Shown: positions 11,898-22,750, counted from the first letter of the stretch. The stretch: DNA of 64,000 nucleotides from Zizania palustris (GCA_019279435.1 JAAALK010000084.1:12542916-12606915), one strand, 5' to 3'. The notes: generated by a model not told the origin, from the sequence alone. Program-made: numbers and translations.

Positions 11898-12764
11898 TCA
11901 TGTATGAGCTAGCTCTTCACCTTCTAAAGTAGCTAACTTAAAAGACCCAGGACGCCCTAATCGGACAATTATATATGGACCTTCCCACTTATTTCCTAAT
12001 TTTCCTGGTGCTATAACACTTCGCAAAACAAGATGACCCGGCTTAAGCTCATTAATCTTGACTTTCGGGTCAAACCAAGTCTTCGTCTGCTGCTGATACT
12101 TTGTCAAATTGGCTACAGCTCGAAGTCTTGTCTCTTCTGTTAAATCTAGCAAAGTTTGTTTTTCTCCTTCTATTTTCGGTTCGGTGCTGCGAAGTGATCC
12201 TCCTTTGAGATCTGTTGGTGTCATAGCTTCATCTCTGAATAATAGTCTGAATGGAGAGAAACCTGTGGACCTCGTTTGAGTGGTCCGAATGGACCACAAA
12301 ATCTTCGGAAGTTGTTTGGTCTAGAATCCTTTTGCCAATCCTACTACCTTCGATTTAGCCCTGACAAAATATTACCATTGGCTCTTTCTACAGCTCTGTT
12401 AGACTGAGGATGTTGCACTGCAGCAAAATTTCTTCCAGAACCGGCAAATGATATTCTTCCAGAAAAATTTCTGTACATTGTTCGAAGTGATAGCTGTTAA
12501 GGGCTCTGCTTCTACCCACTTAGAAAAATATTCAATTGCTACCACTGCGAACTTTAAATTTCCTTTTGCTGCTGGGAAGGGACCAATCAGATCCATACCC
12601 CATCTGGCCATGGGCCATACTGGAGCAATAACTTGAAGAGCTATTGGTGGGCGATGACTCCTTCGTCCCATCCACTGACACCCTTGGCAGGTGCGGACTA
12701 AGTTCTCTGCATCAGCTACTATTGTAGGCCAATAAAGCCCCTGGCGAAGTGTTTTTCCTGCCAA
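11898..12764 (-). pseudogene. Element A integrase, core deleted
   Basis: The stretch 12764-12399 shows the zinc-binding CQGCQ motif and the beginning of the catalytic core (WGMDLIGPFP with the first Asp, then YFSKWVEAEPL). After the IICRF motif the frame shifts and sequence for roughly 40-50 residues is missing. What follows is the segment around the catalytic Glu (QHPQSN.AVERANG), in another frame. The middle Asp of the DDE triad is therefore absent. The part 12299-11898 is the C-terminal region (KWEGPYIIVRLGRPGSFKL), with an SH3-like fold in related enzymes and no chromodomain, as expected for Tat. Integrase normally inserts the cDNA into the chromosome; this copy cannot be active. Confidence 0.8.
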
Positions 12765-12989
12765 AGCTCGAGGGGCCAGATGGCTACCGCAAAGTCCTTC
12801 ATGAATTTCTCAAAGAATTTCTTGACCTTCGGCTTGAGATATACATCGAAGCAGAGGAGAACATACTCCGGCCTTGTATAAAATACCGTTGATTATGTGA
12901 TAATTCCGGGTCCTGAGTTTCAACCTCGAAAGTTGTGGCTCCTCAGACAAACTTGTTCCTCCTTGCAACAGTTCCATAATTGAATTTAT

Positions 12990-13838
12990 CTAATCTGTAC
13001 TTGGAGTGCAAAGGATTTCTGCAGAAGGAATTGGTGGCACCGAAGGTGTACTGAGTTCCTCATAAAAAGCCTCTTTTGGTACGTCCATAGCTCCGGCTGC
13101 AGATTTTGATAAAATATCGGCTTGCACATTTTTTGCTCTAGGAATACTCTGAATTGAAATCCCTTTAAATGCTGCTTCGATCTTACGGATTTCTTCTAAG
13201 TACTTTGCAAGTTGTGGATGCCGAACTTGGAAACTCTTGTCTACATGCCCTGCTACAATATGAGAATCTGTCTTAATAACAACTCTTGTATCCCCTAGAG
13301 CACGTGCTTTTCGAAGGCCCAGCAAAATCCCTTCATACTCTGCTATGTTGTTGGTAGACTTGAAATTGAGTCTTGCGGAGTAAATTGCCCTTTTCCCTGA
13401 AGGCGAAATTATCACTGCTCCAACACCTGCTCCGGATGCTTGAAAAGCTCCGTCAGAGTAAATAGTCCAAATCCCTTCACTTGGTTGCTCTGGAGCCCAC
13501 GCTGCAGGGGGAGTCCACTCTGCTACAAAATCAGCCAACACTTGTGACTTAATTGTTGTCCTTGCCACAAAGGATATGCCGAAGGGTGCCAATTCAACGG
13601 CCCACTTCCCAATTCTTCCAGTGGAATCTCTACTTCGAAGCATATCCCCCAAAGGATACGAAGTTGGTACAATTACATTATGTGCCAAGAAATAATGCCT
13701 CAATTTTCTCGAAGCCATTATCAGAGCATAAGTGAACTTTTCAAGCTCAGAATATCTTGTTTTTGCTCCTGACAATGCTTCGGACACAAAATAAACCGGA
13801 TTTTGTACTAACTTCCCGTTGAAATCTCTCTCTGACAA
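12990..13838 (-). pseudogene. Element A RNase H region with second (archaeal-like) RNase H
   Basis: An open stretch of 282 codons in the pol of A. The first part (VYFVSEALSGAKTRYSELEK) is the end of the usual Gypsy RNase H. After a linker comes a second RNase H with WTIYSDGAFQ, GAGVGAVI and NNIAEYEGILLGLRKARALG, followed by TDSHIVAGHV; the conserved acidic residues (D, E, D) are present. This additional domain is a known mark of Tat-lineage elements. The upstream RT part (14109-13747) is in a different frame, so a frameshift near 13800 breaks the polyprotein. Confidence 0.8.
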
Positions 13839-14513
13839 GGACTACGCTGACAGCAGAGCCAGTAGCTGCAAGGTAGAGGAGTAGGGTTTCGTTCGCAATG
13901 GGCATCGTGAGTGTGGCTAGATTACTGAGATAATTTTTAATATCTGCGAAGCTTTTTTGACACTCCGGTGTCCATGCAAAATCTTCGGACCCTTTCAATG
14001 CTTTAAAGATGGGCAAGCTTCTCTCTGTAGACCTTGCCAAGAACCTGCTAAGTCCTGCAAGACGACCAGTCAGCTTTTGCACTTGCTTTAAATTCTCCGG
14101 AGGAGCCATCCTCTACAGCGCAGTTATCTGAGTAGGGCTAGCTTTGATTCCTCTACTCGAAACTAAATACCCTAACAACTTTCCAGCCTGAGCCCCGAAG
14201 ATACATTTTTCGGGGTTAAGACGGATCCCACATGCCCGAAGGCTATTGAATGTTTCTGCTAAGTCTAGGCTATGTTGGTGATTTAAAGCACTCTTTATTA
14301 CAATATCATCCATATAGGCCTCTACATTGCGACCTACTTGATGACCTAGAGCCTTAGCAATTAACCTCGAAAAAGTGGCCCCGACATTTCTTAAGCCAAA
14401 GGGCATTCTTACATAACAAAAGACTCCTGAAGGAGTTACGAAGCTTGTCTTGATTTCATCTTCGCGCTTCAGCCAGATTTGATGATAGCCGGAGTACGCG
14501 TCGAGGAAGATTA
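13747..14513 (-). pseudogene. Element A reverse transcriptase, C-terminal two thirds
   Basis: The frame begins at the B junction with FLDAYSGYHQIWLKRED, then TSFVTPSGVFCYVRMPFGL. The catalytic box reads AYMDDIV. A stop lies at 14110-14112, before the connection region (FAWTPECQKSF and onward to 13747). The N-terminal third of this RT is 43 kb away at 57977-58383. The two sides meet at LLS / FLDA, giving an unbroken Gypsy RT motif once B and one TSD copy are removed. Confidence 0.85.
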
Positions 14514-17500
14514 TGTCACGCCCCGATTTAATAAATCAGGACTTTTATTGAAATTCCAAAGAAAATCAATAAACCAAGACGTTCATCAAGCGACCACGTA
14601 TAATACGGGCAATCATTCACGGTTCGTAGACCGCATTAATACAAAAGTGAATGAAAGTGAAGAGAAACTAATAAAATCAAGGGTCCTAGATGAACGCCTC
14701 CTTCCAGTCTCGCCTTGACTGGGTCGTTACTCCAGACCTTCATCCTCCTCGTAGTAGATGGGCTCTGATGGTGTAAGTCAACGGGGTGAGTACAGATGTA
14801 CTCAGCAAGCCACCGAATGCAAATATAATGCAAGATAATAACAAGGTAGATCGTGGCTAATTTTGTGGAAGCGCATAATTTGTAAAGCAATACATGTGTA
14901 TTCATCATCATCTTCTAACTTGAGGGGTACAGTCAGCCCCACCTCGCTCAACAGTCCTTACATGCCATGAATAACTCAACCATTCAAACAATTGTAAACT
15001 AACTGCGAGTAGTCACACAACCCGCCCTTGACAATGGGCTCGGCTTTTTGAAAAGATTAAATTACTTTGATCAGAGATGTACCACTGTACCCACAAAGCA
15101 CGCACTCATCACTTACACCAAAGTGTAACGAGATGACCCATTCCATGGGAACTCGTGCCAAAACCTTCCATATGGTCCTCCTCGACCCGACAGCACCCTC
15201 TTATGGGTTTCGTATCGTGTCTCAACGCGTCGAGCCTCACCATACCCCCCCTTGAGCCTTGTCGGTACAAGTCGCCCGTAGGCTTGCCCCTTGCCCCCTC
15301 CACTATGGTGCATCGAGTCGGATTGTTCCATACTTCCAGTTAGGACTTACTCATTAGACTTGTGGTTGGTACGGAAGTGCTTTGCAACAGATCCCGCAGA
15401 CCGGTCCTTATAGTGCCCCGGGTGCGACCAACCAGTTCCTGAGCTTGCACTTGGAACCCACCATACTTATAACATAGCCAACTCCAACAGAGTCCATAGA
15501 CGAGAATACCGGGGGAAATTCGTATAATAGAATCCAGCTATCTACGACTCATTGTCTTTATCCTATAGCAGTTGTGTCAGTACATTGGGCACTAGCTAAT
15601 ATAATATTTGTAGAGTGACAAGGAGTTAAGGCTCAATAAGCATGGCTTGGGTTTGCACACAAGGATGGGGATCTAATAAATATAAGTGTAGGGCTTGATG
15701 TTTGACTAATGCAATATTATTCTATGAGTTATAGCGATAGTTATGAAAAACTGGGCTCAATGATGATCAACTATTTCCACAGGAGGGTTCGATGACTTGC
15801 CTTGATCCGCGAATGGTGAAGGTGGAACCTCGGGGTAAGACTCCGGATCGTCGACGGCGTAGAAGTCTTCTTGATACGAAAAAGTAAATAAACATTCAAT
15901 AAACAATCCAAAACAATCAACCATACATGTTTATGTTGGATTAAGTAAAGGAGATAGAGTCTTAAAGTTTAGGGAATTGTTACTTGAATACTTAAGATTG
16001 ATTTCTATTGAGATTTCTGAATTTTAAGACTTGATGTAATTATTTTTCCTAGGGGTTTTCATTTTCCCCTTTTTAAAGTTGAAGTAAAAAGTTATAAAAT
16101 AGCCTTAATGTTTTTATGGCATTAGAATAGTGAAATAGAGTTATTATGTATTCTGAAGTTATTATATAAGTTTTTAAGATAATTTCATAAGGTATGGATC
16201 TTTACTATTTGAATTAATTAAATATCCTAAAAGGGCCTTTTTCAATATTATTTCATAGAATAAAGTGGGCAGAGTGAACATGCTATTTTTATTGGATTAA
16301 AACAATGGGGTGAAGTAATCAAGTCCTCTGAATTTACTATATAAATTATTAAAGGTTTTCTGAATTATTTTAAGTGGAATATTAATTAAATCCTAAAGGG
16401 GTCTTTTCCTTATATTTTAATAAGAATATTTTGTGCCAAATAAACATATTGTTTTTATTGCATAAAAGTGTAGAGGATAAAAGGATAAATTTTCCAAAAT
16501 TAAAATTGTGAAATTTGGAGTTAATTTGAGCAAGATATGAATTTTGGAAGTTTAAACTATTTTCTGATTTTTATTTTAAACAGAAATCAGGCATGGGTCC
16601 ATGGTGAGCCAGGTCCACCATGGACCCGCGCACTGTGCGCGTGGGCCGATCGGATCTGGACCGTTGGATCCAGATCCAATGGTCGTCGGCTGGGTGGGGG
16701 CGTTTAAGTAAGATCCTACGGCCGTGAGGCCTCGGTACCCCTTTGACCGAGTGGACGGCCCAGATTAAACCCGGGCGGGTTTTAATCGTAGCCGTCTGCC
16801 TCAGATCGGATGGCACAGGGCCCGTCCGGCACACGCGCGGCATGGGGGAAGCCAAGGGCTTCGTCCCCAGCGCCGGCGGAGCGACGGCGAGCGGCGGTAG
16901 CGGTGGCCCATACCAGAGGTGGCGACGGCGATGGACTGGTGGCGACCAGCAGCGAGGAGAAAGCGGCGAAGCTTTGGGGTCCAACGACGGCGCGGCGATC
17001 TGGCAGTGATCCGGCCCAACTGGAGGTGGGGCCGGGGTAGAGGGGGCGACGAAGGTCCCTGCGATGGCCTCGGCGAGGGCGGCGGTGGCCCGGAGCACCG
17101 GCGATGGGCTACCGGAGTGCGCACATAGGAGAATACCCAAAAGGATGGTGGCAGCTCGGAAATGCAATGGCTAGGGCTCTGAAGGTGTGGTCGGGTTGCG
17201 GCGAGAACCTAGGGTTCTTATAGGGGGCTTGTCGGCGAGGTTATGGCAATAAAACCGAAGGAAACCGAGGGAGGCTTCCATTTTTGCCGGAGAGCCTTCC
17301 AAGTGCTCGGATTGGCTTCCAATTGGGCGAGATTGCGTCGGCTTCTAACGGAAAGGGATGGCCGAAGATTGGGGATCAAGAATCTGGGACCGGATTGGGG
17401 TCACGTGGCGGCCGGCGGCTAAGATTGGAAAGGGGCACCAGAATCAGAAGGGGAGGGATCCCCTTCCATTTGGAGAATACGGAACTGACAGGTGGGGACC

Positions 17501-18003
17501 ACCTGTCAGCCGGCGGGCGCGAGAGAGGAGGGGCCGGCAAGCGGGCCCGGCGTGGAAGTGGCTGAGGGGCTGCGGGCGGAGGCTGACATGTGGACCCAGC
17601 AGAGCGCGCGGGAGAGGAGAGAGGGGGGAAGCGGCGCCGACAGGTGGGTCCCACCCATCAGCAGGAGAGGTTGGACTGGGCCGGGCCGAAAGGTTTTGGG
17701 CGGGGAATTCAGGGTTGCGGCCCATATGTATTAGAAATCTATTTTCCAATTAAAATAATTCCAGATATTCATATATTTGCTTAAGGCTTGAAGTATTGTT
17801 GCTAAAATTTTGTAAAAATTCTCAAAAATATTTATTGGCCTCTAGTTTATCCCATAAAATTTTCAAGTCCAAATTTTGAATATTTATCTCTGTTTGGCTT
17901 TTATAGGGCTCTTTTAGGAGTGTTCTTTAATAATAAAACTCAGAAATTCCATTATTAATATATTTCTTTTATTTTATTTTATTTTAATTCTGGGGCTGTT
18001 ACA
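14514..18003 (-). repeat. 3' LTR of element B (3.49 kb)
   Basis: Plus-strand left edge TGTCACGCCCCGATTTAATA and right edge CTGGGGCTGTTACA; read on the minus strand it begins TGTAACAGCCCC. It is followed by the polypurine tract at 18004-18020. It contains two inverted repeats (16595-16627 and 16652-16677) and a GC-rich hairpin (17485-17509). Open frames inside it are short and GC-driven. I do not regard them as genes. Confidence 0.9.
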
Positions 18004-18042
18004 ATCCTATCCCCCTTACAAAGAATCTCGTCCTCGAGATTC
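18004..18042 (-). promoter_or_regulatory. Polypurine tract of B with adjacent hairpin
   Basis: On the minus strand TAAGGGGGATAGGAT directly precedes the LTR start, as expected for the primer of plus-strand DNA synthesis. Just upstream is a hairpin with 8-bp arms (GAATCTCG at 18023-18030, CGAGATTC at 18035-18042) and a 4-base loop. F has the same arrangement (43174-43211), as does the LTR remnant at 19225-19262. Confidence 0.8.
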
Positions 18043-18249
18043 GAAGTGAACCTCGGGGAAACTAGGGGATGGGGTTCTACAGGTGCTCCGGATCAGGAGA
18101 AGGAGTTACACCAGAAGTAGGCAAAGTGGTCTCTGAATCTGGGTTGGTTGAGACCAAAATGGGAGTGTCTTCGTTTGTATCTTGGTTTTCTTGAATGGAG
18201 TTGTGGTGAACTAGGGTACATCCCTCTAGGCTTGGGACAGAGGATGATG

Positions 18250-18772
18250 CCTACTTGTGGTAGGAGCACTTGTTGGAGTAGTGGCCTTCTTGGCTACAGT
18301 TGAAGCACACAATTGGGTTGCCGTTCCTGTCCCTCTTGTATCCGGTAGCTTGTGCTGGTGTCCTTCTGGCTGGCGGTGCTTGGGGTGGGATGCCTATGCT
18401 TGGTCCTCTCAGGGTGGTTCATGGCTTGGCAGGGGTTGGGGCTTGAGGTGGAATTACTCTGGTTTCCGGCATAATTGCTTTGTTCACCAATCTCTGAAAG
18501 TTGGCGAAGTCCCCGTAGATTAGCTGAAGGGAGAGCTCGTGTTGGTGTTTTTGGAGATGGGACAACTGTGTCTACTGCTCTTGCATCTGTTTTTGTTGTT
18601 GTTGCATCTAGGTAAGCAGCATGGTGATCAGTTGGCTTTATTTTTCCATCATCTCTGCTAGTGTGGGATGATAGGCAACGGGGGTCTACTGTTGTCCAAC
18701 TGCACCCCACTGAGGCAGATTGCCTGAGGGGTTTCCGTCGCGTGGGGCTTCTAATCCTTGGTCGTTGGCCAT
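18250..18772 (-). pseudogene. Internally deleted gag remnant of element B
   Basis: The minus strand from about 18772 starts like F's gag: MANDQG, then LPQWGAVGQQ, HPTLAEMM and a Gln-rich stretch. It is broken by several stops. The frame then jumps to the C-terminal part (LVNKAI), and a zinc knuckle CFNCSQEGHYSNKC (CX2CX4HX4C) lies near 18280-18325. The central capsid part present in F (46684-47229) is missing. Protease, RT, RNase H and integrase are absent, and the PPT follows directly, so this is a deletion derivative dependent on other copies, or a decayed one. Confidence 0.7.
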
Positions 18773-19224
18773 CCTGAAGTTGAAGAGTTCAAAAAAAGAA
18801 GGTGTCAATAGTTAAGGGGAATTTGTTACTGATTTTAGTGCCCAAGATGAATGGTTTGACCTAGATGCTTACATATTTTATTTTAATCTATTATTAACTT
18901 TCACACTCATGCCTTATATTATTTTTAATATAACTGATTCATCATGTATTTTATCCACACAATATTCATGTTGTAATATATTATTTTTAAAGGTTTTAAG
19001 ATGAAATGATGTTGATTATATCTTCTTGAATTCCTTGGTGCCCAAAAGTTCCAGAAAATTTTTGGAACGCAATTTAATGCTTAGGAGAATCTTTAGAAAA
19101 GTACTCTAGATAAGGAAATTTTTAGCTTTCCTCTTTCTTGATTTATACTAAATCCTTTTCTTGAAATTTATTTATTAATTACTTTATTTTATTTTTAACG
19201 ACTGACGAAAATCAAGATGTTACA
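18773..19224 (-). repeat. Leader-like sequence and degenerate Tekay-type LTR end with PPT
   Basis: 18773-18950 resembles the leader just upstream of gag in F (CTCATGCCTTAT motif). About 18990-19224 ends GATGTTACA, which on the minus strand is an LTR start TGTAACATC. It is followed at 19225-19262 by a degenerate polypurine tract (AAGGAAGTTAGAAT) and the GAATCTCG/CGAGATTC hairpin. The LTR body differs from that of B, so this is a remnant of another copy. Its other end was not found. Confidence 0.5.
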
Positions 19225-19394
19225 ATTCTAACTTCCTTAACAAGAATCTCGTCTCGAGATTCGGAAAGGCTAAAAATAGAAAGCCATGGATATGCTTTCA
19301 GCTATGAATCACTTCTTTACACTAGAGGCTTTTAGGATATTTGGGTTTTTTTTAAACAAAGAAATTTTCCGCTCTATTTTCGCACCGCGCGAGT

Positions 19395-19512
19395 GATAAG
19401 AGTCATGGGCTTATCAACAAAACTCCTTCAAACCCAGCTGTAGCCTGTAGGTCCATAGGTTGGTTACTTGGTTGCAGTTCGGACGTGGGGGCAAAGCAGA
19501 CGTACGCTTATC
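19395..19512 (+). promoter_or_regulatory. Putative promoter of the CRR42-like gene (I-box-like motifs)
   Basis: The 260 bp between the LTR/PPT remnant and the start codon contain GATAAG at 19395-19400 and its complement CTTATC at 19410-19415 and 19507-19512. I-box (GATAAG) elements are common in light-responsive nuclear genes for plastid proteins. No clear TATA box was seen. These short motifs could be chance, so the call is weak. Confidence 0.3.
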
Positions 19513-19522
19513 TCTATCTCGC

Positions 19523-20523
19523 ATGAGCGCGATGATAACAGCTGCCGCCGTGTCTTCGTCCAGCTACGCCTCGCCGGCGGAGTCCTCCGTCCGACGACGC
19601 GGCGTTGGCGCTGTCCGGTGCGCCCCGGAAAGCGGCAGCGGCGCCGACGGCGCCGGGAAAGCCAAGCTCAAGGTCGGCTCTCCCATCGTCATCGTCGAGG
19701 CGCCCCTGATGCTCAAGACCGCCGCGTCCATGCCGTCGCTCAGGCACAACGGAGGCCAGGTCAAGGCCGGCGATGTCGGAAGGTAGCAGTTAGTACCCTC
19801 CTTCCACATCAATACGGGATTCCATCAATACATCCATGTTATTCTTACGGCCCTTTTCGAAAGTAGTCATAGATGACAGGTAATTACCCGACTCCAATCA
19901 CTCCATTGATAAAATAATTTGAGACTTCGAACTAAAAAAATCAATAAATGATTATAAAATATTTTCCCAATATTTTCATTTGTCTTCTACTTAAAAGATT
20001 GAGTTCACGGTGATAGTGCATTATATTCTTTTCTTTTTTCACTGACATCTCACTTCAAAATTTGCTATCTCACTCCAAAGTGCACTGCCTCGTAAGGTTA
20101 TCTTGAATAATAAACCATGGAAAAACTTTACATAAATCTGACTGCTTGATTTTAGAATTCTAAATTCATTTATGTAGCAAAAGATATTATATATTCTGAG
20201 TTCAATAGACACTAGGTTTTATAGTTACTTACCCATGTTAGTTGTGACCCATGTTATTAGTCGGATTTTTTGTATATAATGGACTAAAACCACTTTTATG
20301 TACTGTTATGTTCACATCACAGAAAACTTATTTTATGTAACCTAGTTTTAATAACTCGTTGTGAAGGATATGACCTATGGGTACTTCGGGATGGACTTCT
20401 CAGTCTTGACAGAGAGAAGACAAGTCCAGCATTAGAATCTAGTATGACCCATGAGGAGGTTTTGGTGCACATATGGAAGTTTAAGATCTTATTACGGAAC
20501 TGAATTCTAGATCTTATACGAAG

Positions 20524-20559
<36 letters not shown>

Positions 20560-22084
20560 TTGTGTTAAAATTATTGTAATTAGGGAATTAACACTTGAGT
20601 TTGGTATGTGATCTTAGGTATTAGAGAGACCGACATGACATAGAGTAATAGGTTATCGGGCTCTCTCCTTGACTATATAAAGAGGGCGAGGCAGTTCAAA
20701 GACATCTGATCTAATCATCAAATCATCTAATTTTGACTGACTAGACTTATAGCACATTATTTTATAAGTTTAGACACCGTATAATACACTAAAATACTAG
20801 ACATAAAATTATGTTTTTAGGAGGAAGGCATTGTGCTTTCTGTATACATCTATTTACTACTTCAGGTACTTCCTTGCGTGAAATATTCATTGATTTACCA
20901 ACACTCTACCTTTCAAACAAGGCGAGTTAAGAAGATCCCAAACTTTCTTGTAAATATATGGCTACTATAAGGGAATAAAATTAAATTTACATAATAAAAT
21001 AAAAAGTATCATTAAGCCAAGAAATTATCTCATAGCTTCTAAGTGATATAACTTCCAAGTGTCATAGCTTGTCGTCTTCGCCGATGAATGCAGCCAATTG
21101 CCTAGCCGAGCTGACCATAGGAGCAATGCCATCATTAGTTCTACTTAGAGCCTAAGCCTCATCTCCTCCGCTCTCTCCCCTTCACAAGTAGACTTCACAA
21201 GTAGATATTTGATTTTATATTCTTCTTGTCTTATTGATATGTTTGACTTTTGCATATGATCGGAATGGAATCAAGGATCCCTATCAAAATCAACATTGAA
21301 GCATACAAAAATTAAGCTTTGGCTTATGGAAGATGTTTTTGTACAAGCAAGTTTGGCATATATTTTGGGCAAGTCAAAAGATCTTTGATAAATTTAAACA
21401 ATTTTATTGCTTTTGGGTGATTTTTTGTGTAAATCAAGTAAATGAAAGAGCATGTTTGATATATTTCTTTGATTATTATTAGCAAATAAGCATGTTTTGA
21501 TGCATCACTCTGATTTATGAGCACTTATGCTAAAAGAGAGATGATGTTTTAATTCATAATGACGCGCGAGAATGTAACTAATAAGGTTTGAAAAATATGG
21601 GACCAAAACAAATATTTATATATATATAGAAATAAATGATATCCTATATCACGGGTGTAGAATAGCTATTGTACCGAGAAATTTACTATTGAGAAAAAAA
21701 GTAGTACTCATTTTCTATTTTCTTATTTTACTGAGAATATTTACTACTGAAAATAATCGGTGTAAAATAGCGATTCTACGCACGTAGTGTAGAATAGTGA
21801 ACCCTATATATATATATATATATATATGTTCGTTTAAGGATTTGAAAGAACAGATTATCCGCCGAAATGGATATCCGTGCAGGCCTAACATTCATTAAGG
21901 GATTAGAAAAGAGACTCTGGAATTCTCGTGAACATGTGTGCACGTACGCAGGGTGATGGCGAGGAAGCCGAAGGACGTCTGGGCTGTGCGGCTGACCATC
22001 GGAACCTATCTGCTGGACGGCAAGTACTTCAAGGCACTGCACGTTGACGATGAAGGCGACGACCATGAATCGCCTGATGAGTGA
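19523..22084 (+). CDS. CRR42: CRR42-like protein (DUF3148), plastid NDH complex assembly; two exons
   Basis: Exons are 19523-19782 and 21952-22084 (130 codons plus stop), joined across a GT-AG intron in phase 2 so that GDVGR runs into VMARKPKDVWAVRL. Residues 1-35 are rich in Ser/Ala with Arg, end near VRCA and look like a chloroplast transit peptide. The mature part has KLKVGSPIVIVEAPLMLKTA, then LRHNGGQVKAGDVGR, and in exon 2 KPKDVWAVRLTIGTYLLDGK. I recognise this as the small DUF3148 fold of cyanobacteria and plants. In Arabidopsis this protein is CRR42, needed to assemble subcomplex A of the chloroplast NADH dehydrogenase-like complex. The start at 19523 was chosen because upstream in-frame sequence does not look like transit peptide. 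There is no stop, frameshift or lost splice site. The odd feature is its position between the LTRs of element B, so it may be a transposed copy. Confidence 0.78.
20360..20911 (+). mobile_element. Probable solo LTR inside the intron
   Basis: Starts TGTGAAGGATATGACC and ends ATTTACCAACA, giving TG...CA termini. A TATA box (CTATATAAAGAGG) lies about 310 bp in, as expected of an LTR in plus orientation. The flanks CTCGT (20355-20359) and CTCTA (20912-20916) share only three of five bases, so the TSD is weak or decayed. A (TA)n microsatellite lies within it. The family was not identified. Confidence 0.45.
20524..20559. repeat. (TA)n microsatellite
   Basis: Nearly pure TA dinucleotide run of about 36 bp, with one C interruption. 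Confidence 0.9.
21805..21827. repeat. (TA)n microsatellite
   Basis: A TA dinucleotide run of 23 bp about 125 bp before exon 2. Confidence 0.9.
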
Positions 22085-22750
22085 GCTGAGCCGTTAATGT
22101 CCCATTTCCACACACGCTGCACATAGCACGCAAGATTGCTTGTTAAAAAGATGCACAGCTGCGATGTTGTAATTTGTAAAAGATTCTGGACGCACGATTG
22201 CTGTTGAGGATGATGGAAGTATTGTTGTTTCACGTAATCACATCACTACTAAATGTGGTTGAGCACAGAGAAATCTGCTACGATTAATGTATGATGCCAA
22301 AGGGCAAACCAATTCTCAGCCTGTGTTGTTGAACATAGGTACAGTGATAGGAGTGAATGGCCACATGAATATATATATATATAATAGACACACCCATGGA
22401 TGTGCCCTGCTTTATTTGAAAGCAGCAAAACAGAGAGTTGTCTTTAGGCTTGGATTTGCAGCTTACAAGCAATCCCAAAGCATAAAAGTTTTCACAGTGC
22501 ATGATCAAAGTGACCTCAAAAAAAATACAAGTATCAGGATGAAAGAAGAACCCAAGTAACACCCAACTTTATCCAAAACCCAACGTAACCAAAACCAATC
22601 TCTAGCCAACCAAAGTACCCTAAATACAAGTGCATCTCCGCAGACAAACATCGACAAGACCCTCAGATATATAACAAGCATCACTACAAGTAAACTTTCA
22701 CCCGCACAGCAGCTCACCGAACTTTTTCAACTATTATGACGATAGGGCAT
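22085..22750. other. 3' flank of the CRR42-like gene, no further gene seen
   Basis: AT-rich sequence following the stop codon, with a short TA run at 22368-22382. I see no clear AATAAA signal in the first 200 bp. Open frames here are short and match nothing I recognise. The right limit is set by the 3' edge of the LINE fragment. Confidence 0.4.

Larger units (their letters stand above)
19783..21951 (+). other. Intron of the CRR42-like gene (2.17 kb)
   Basis: Begins GTAGCAG and ends GTACGCAG, fitting donor and acceptor consensus. It is AT-rich. It holds a probable solo LTR (20360-20911), (TA)n runs (20524-20559 and 21805-21827), and a segment at about 21640-21800 whose ends carry inverted copies of GTGTAGAATAGC-like sequence, possibly a small MITE. 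No coding potential is seen inside. Confidence 0.75.

Noticed and set aside
16571..17167. 198-codon minus-strand frame in B's 3' LTR
   Set aside because: Broken in the sister LTR and in C, low complexity, and no recognisable domain.
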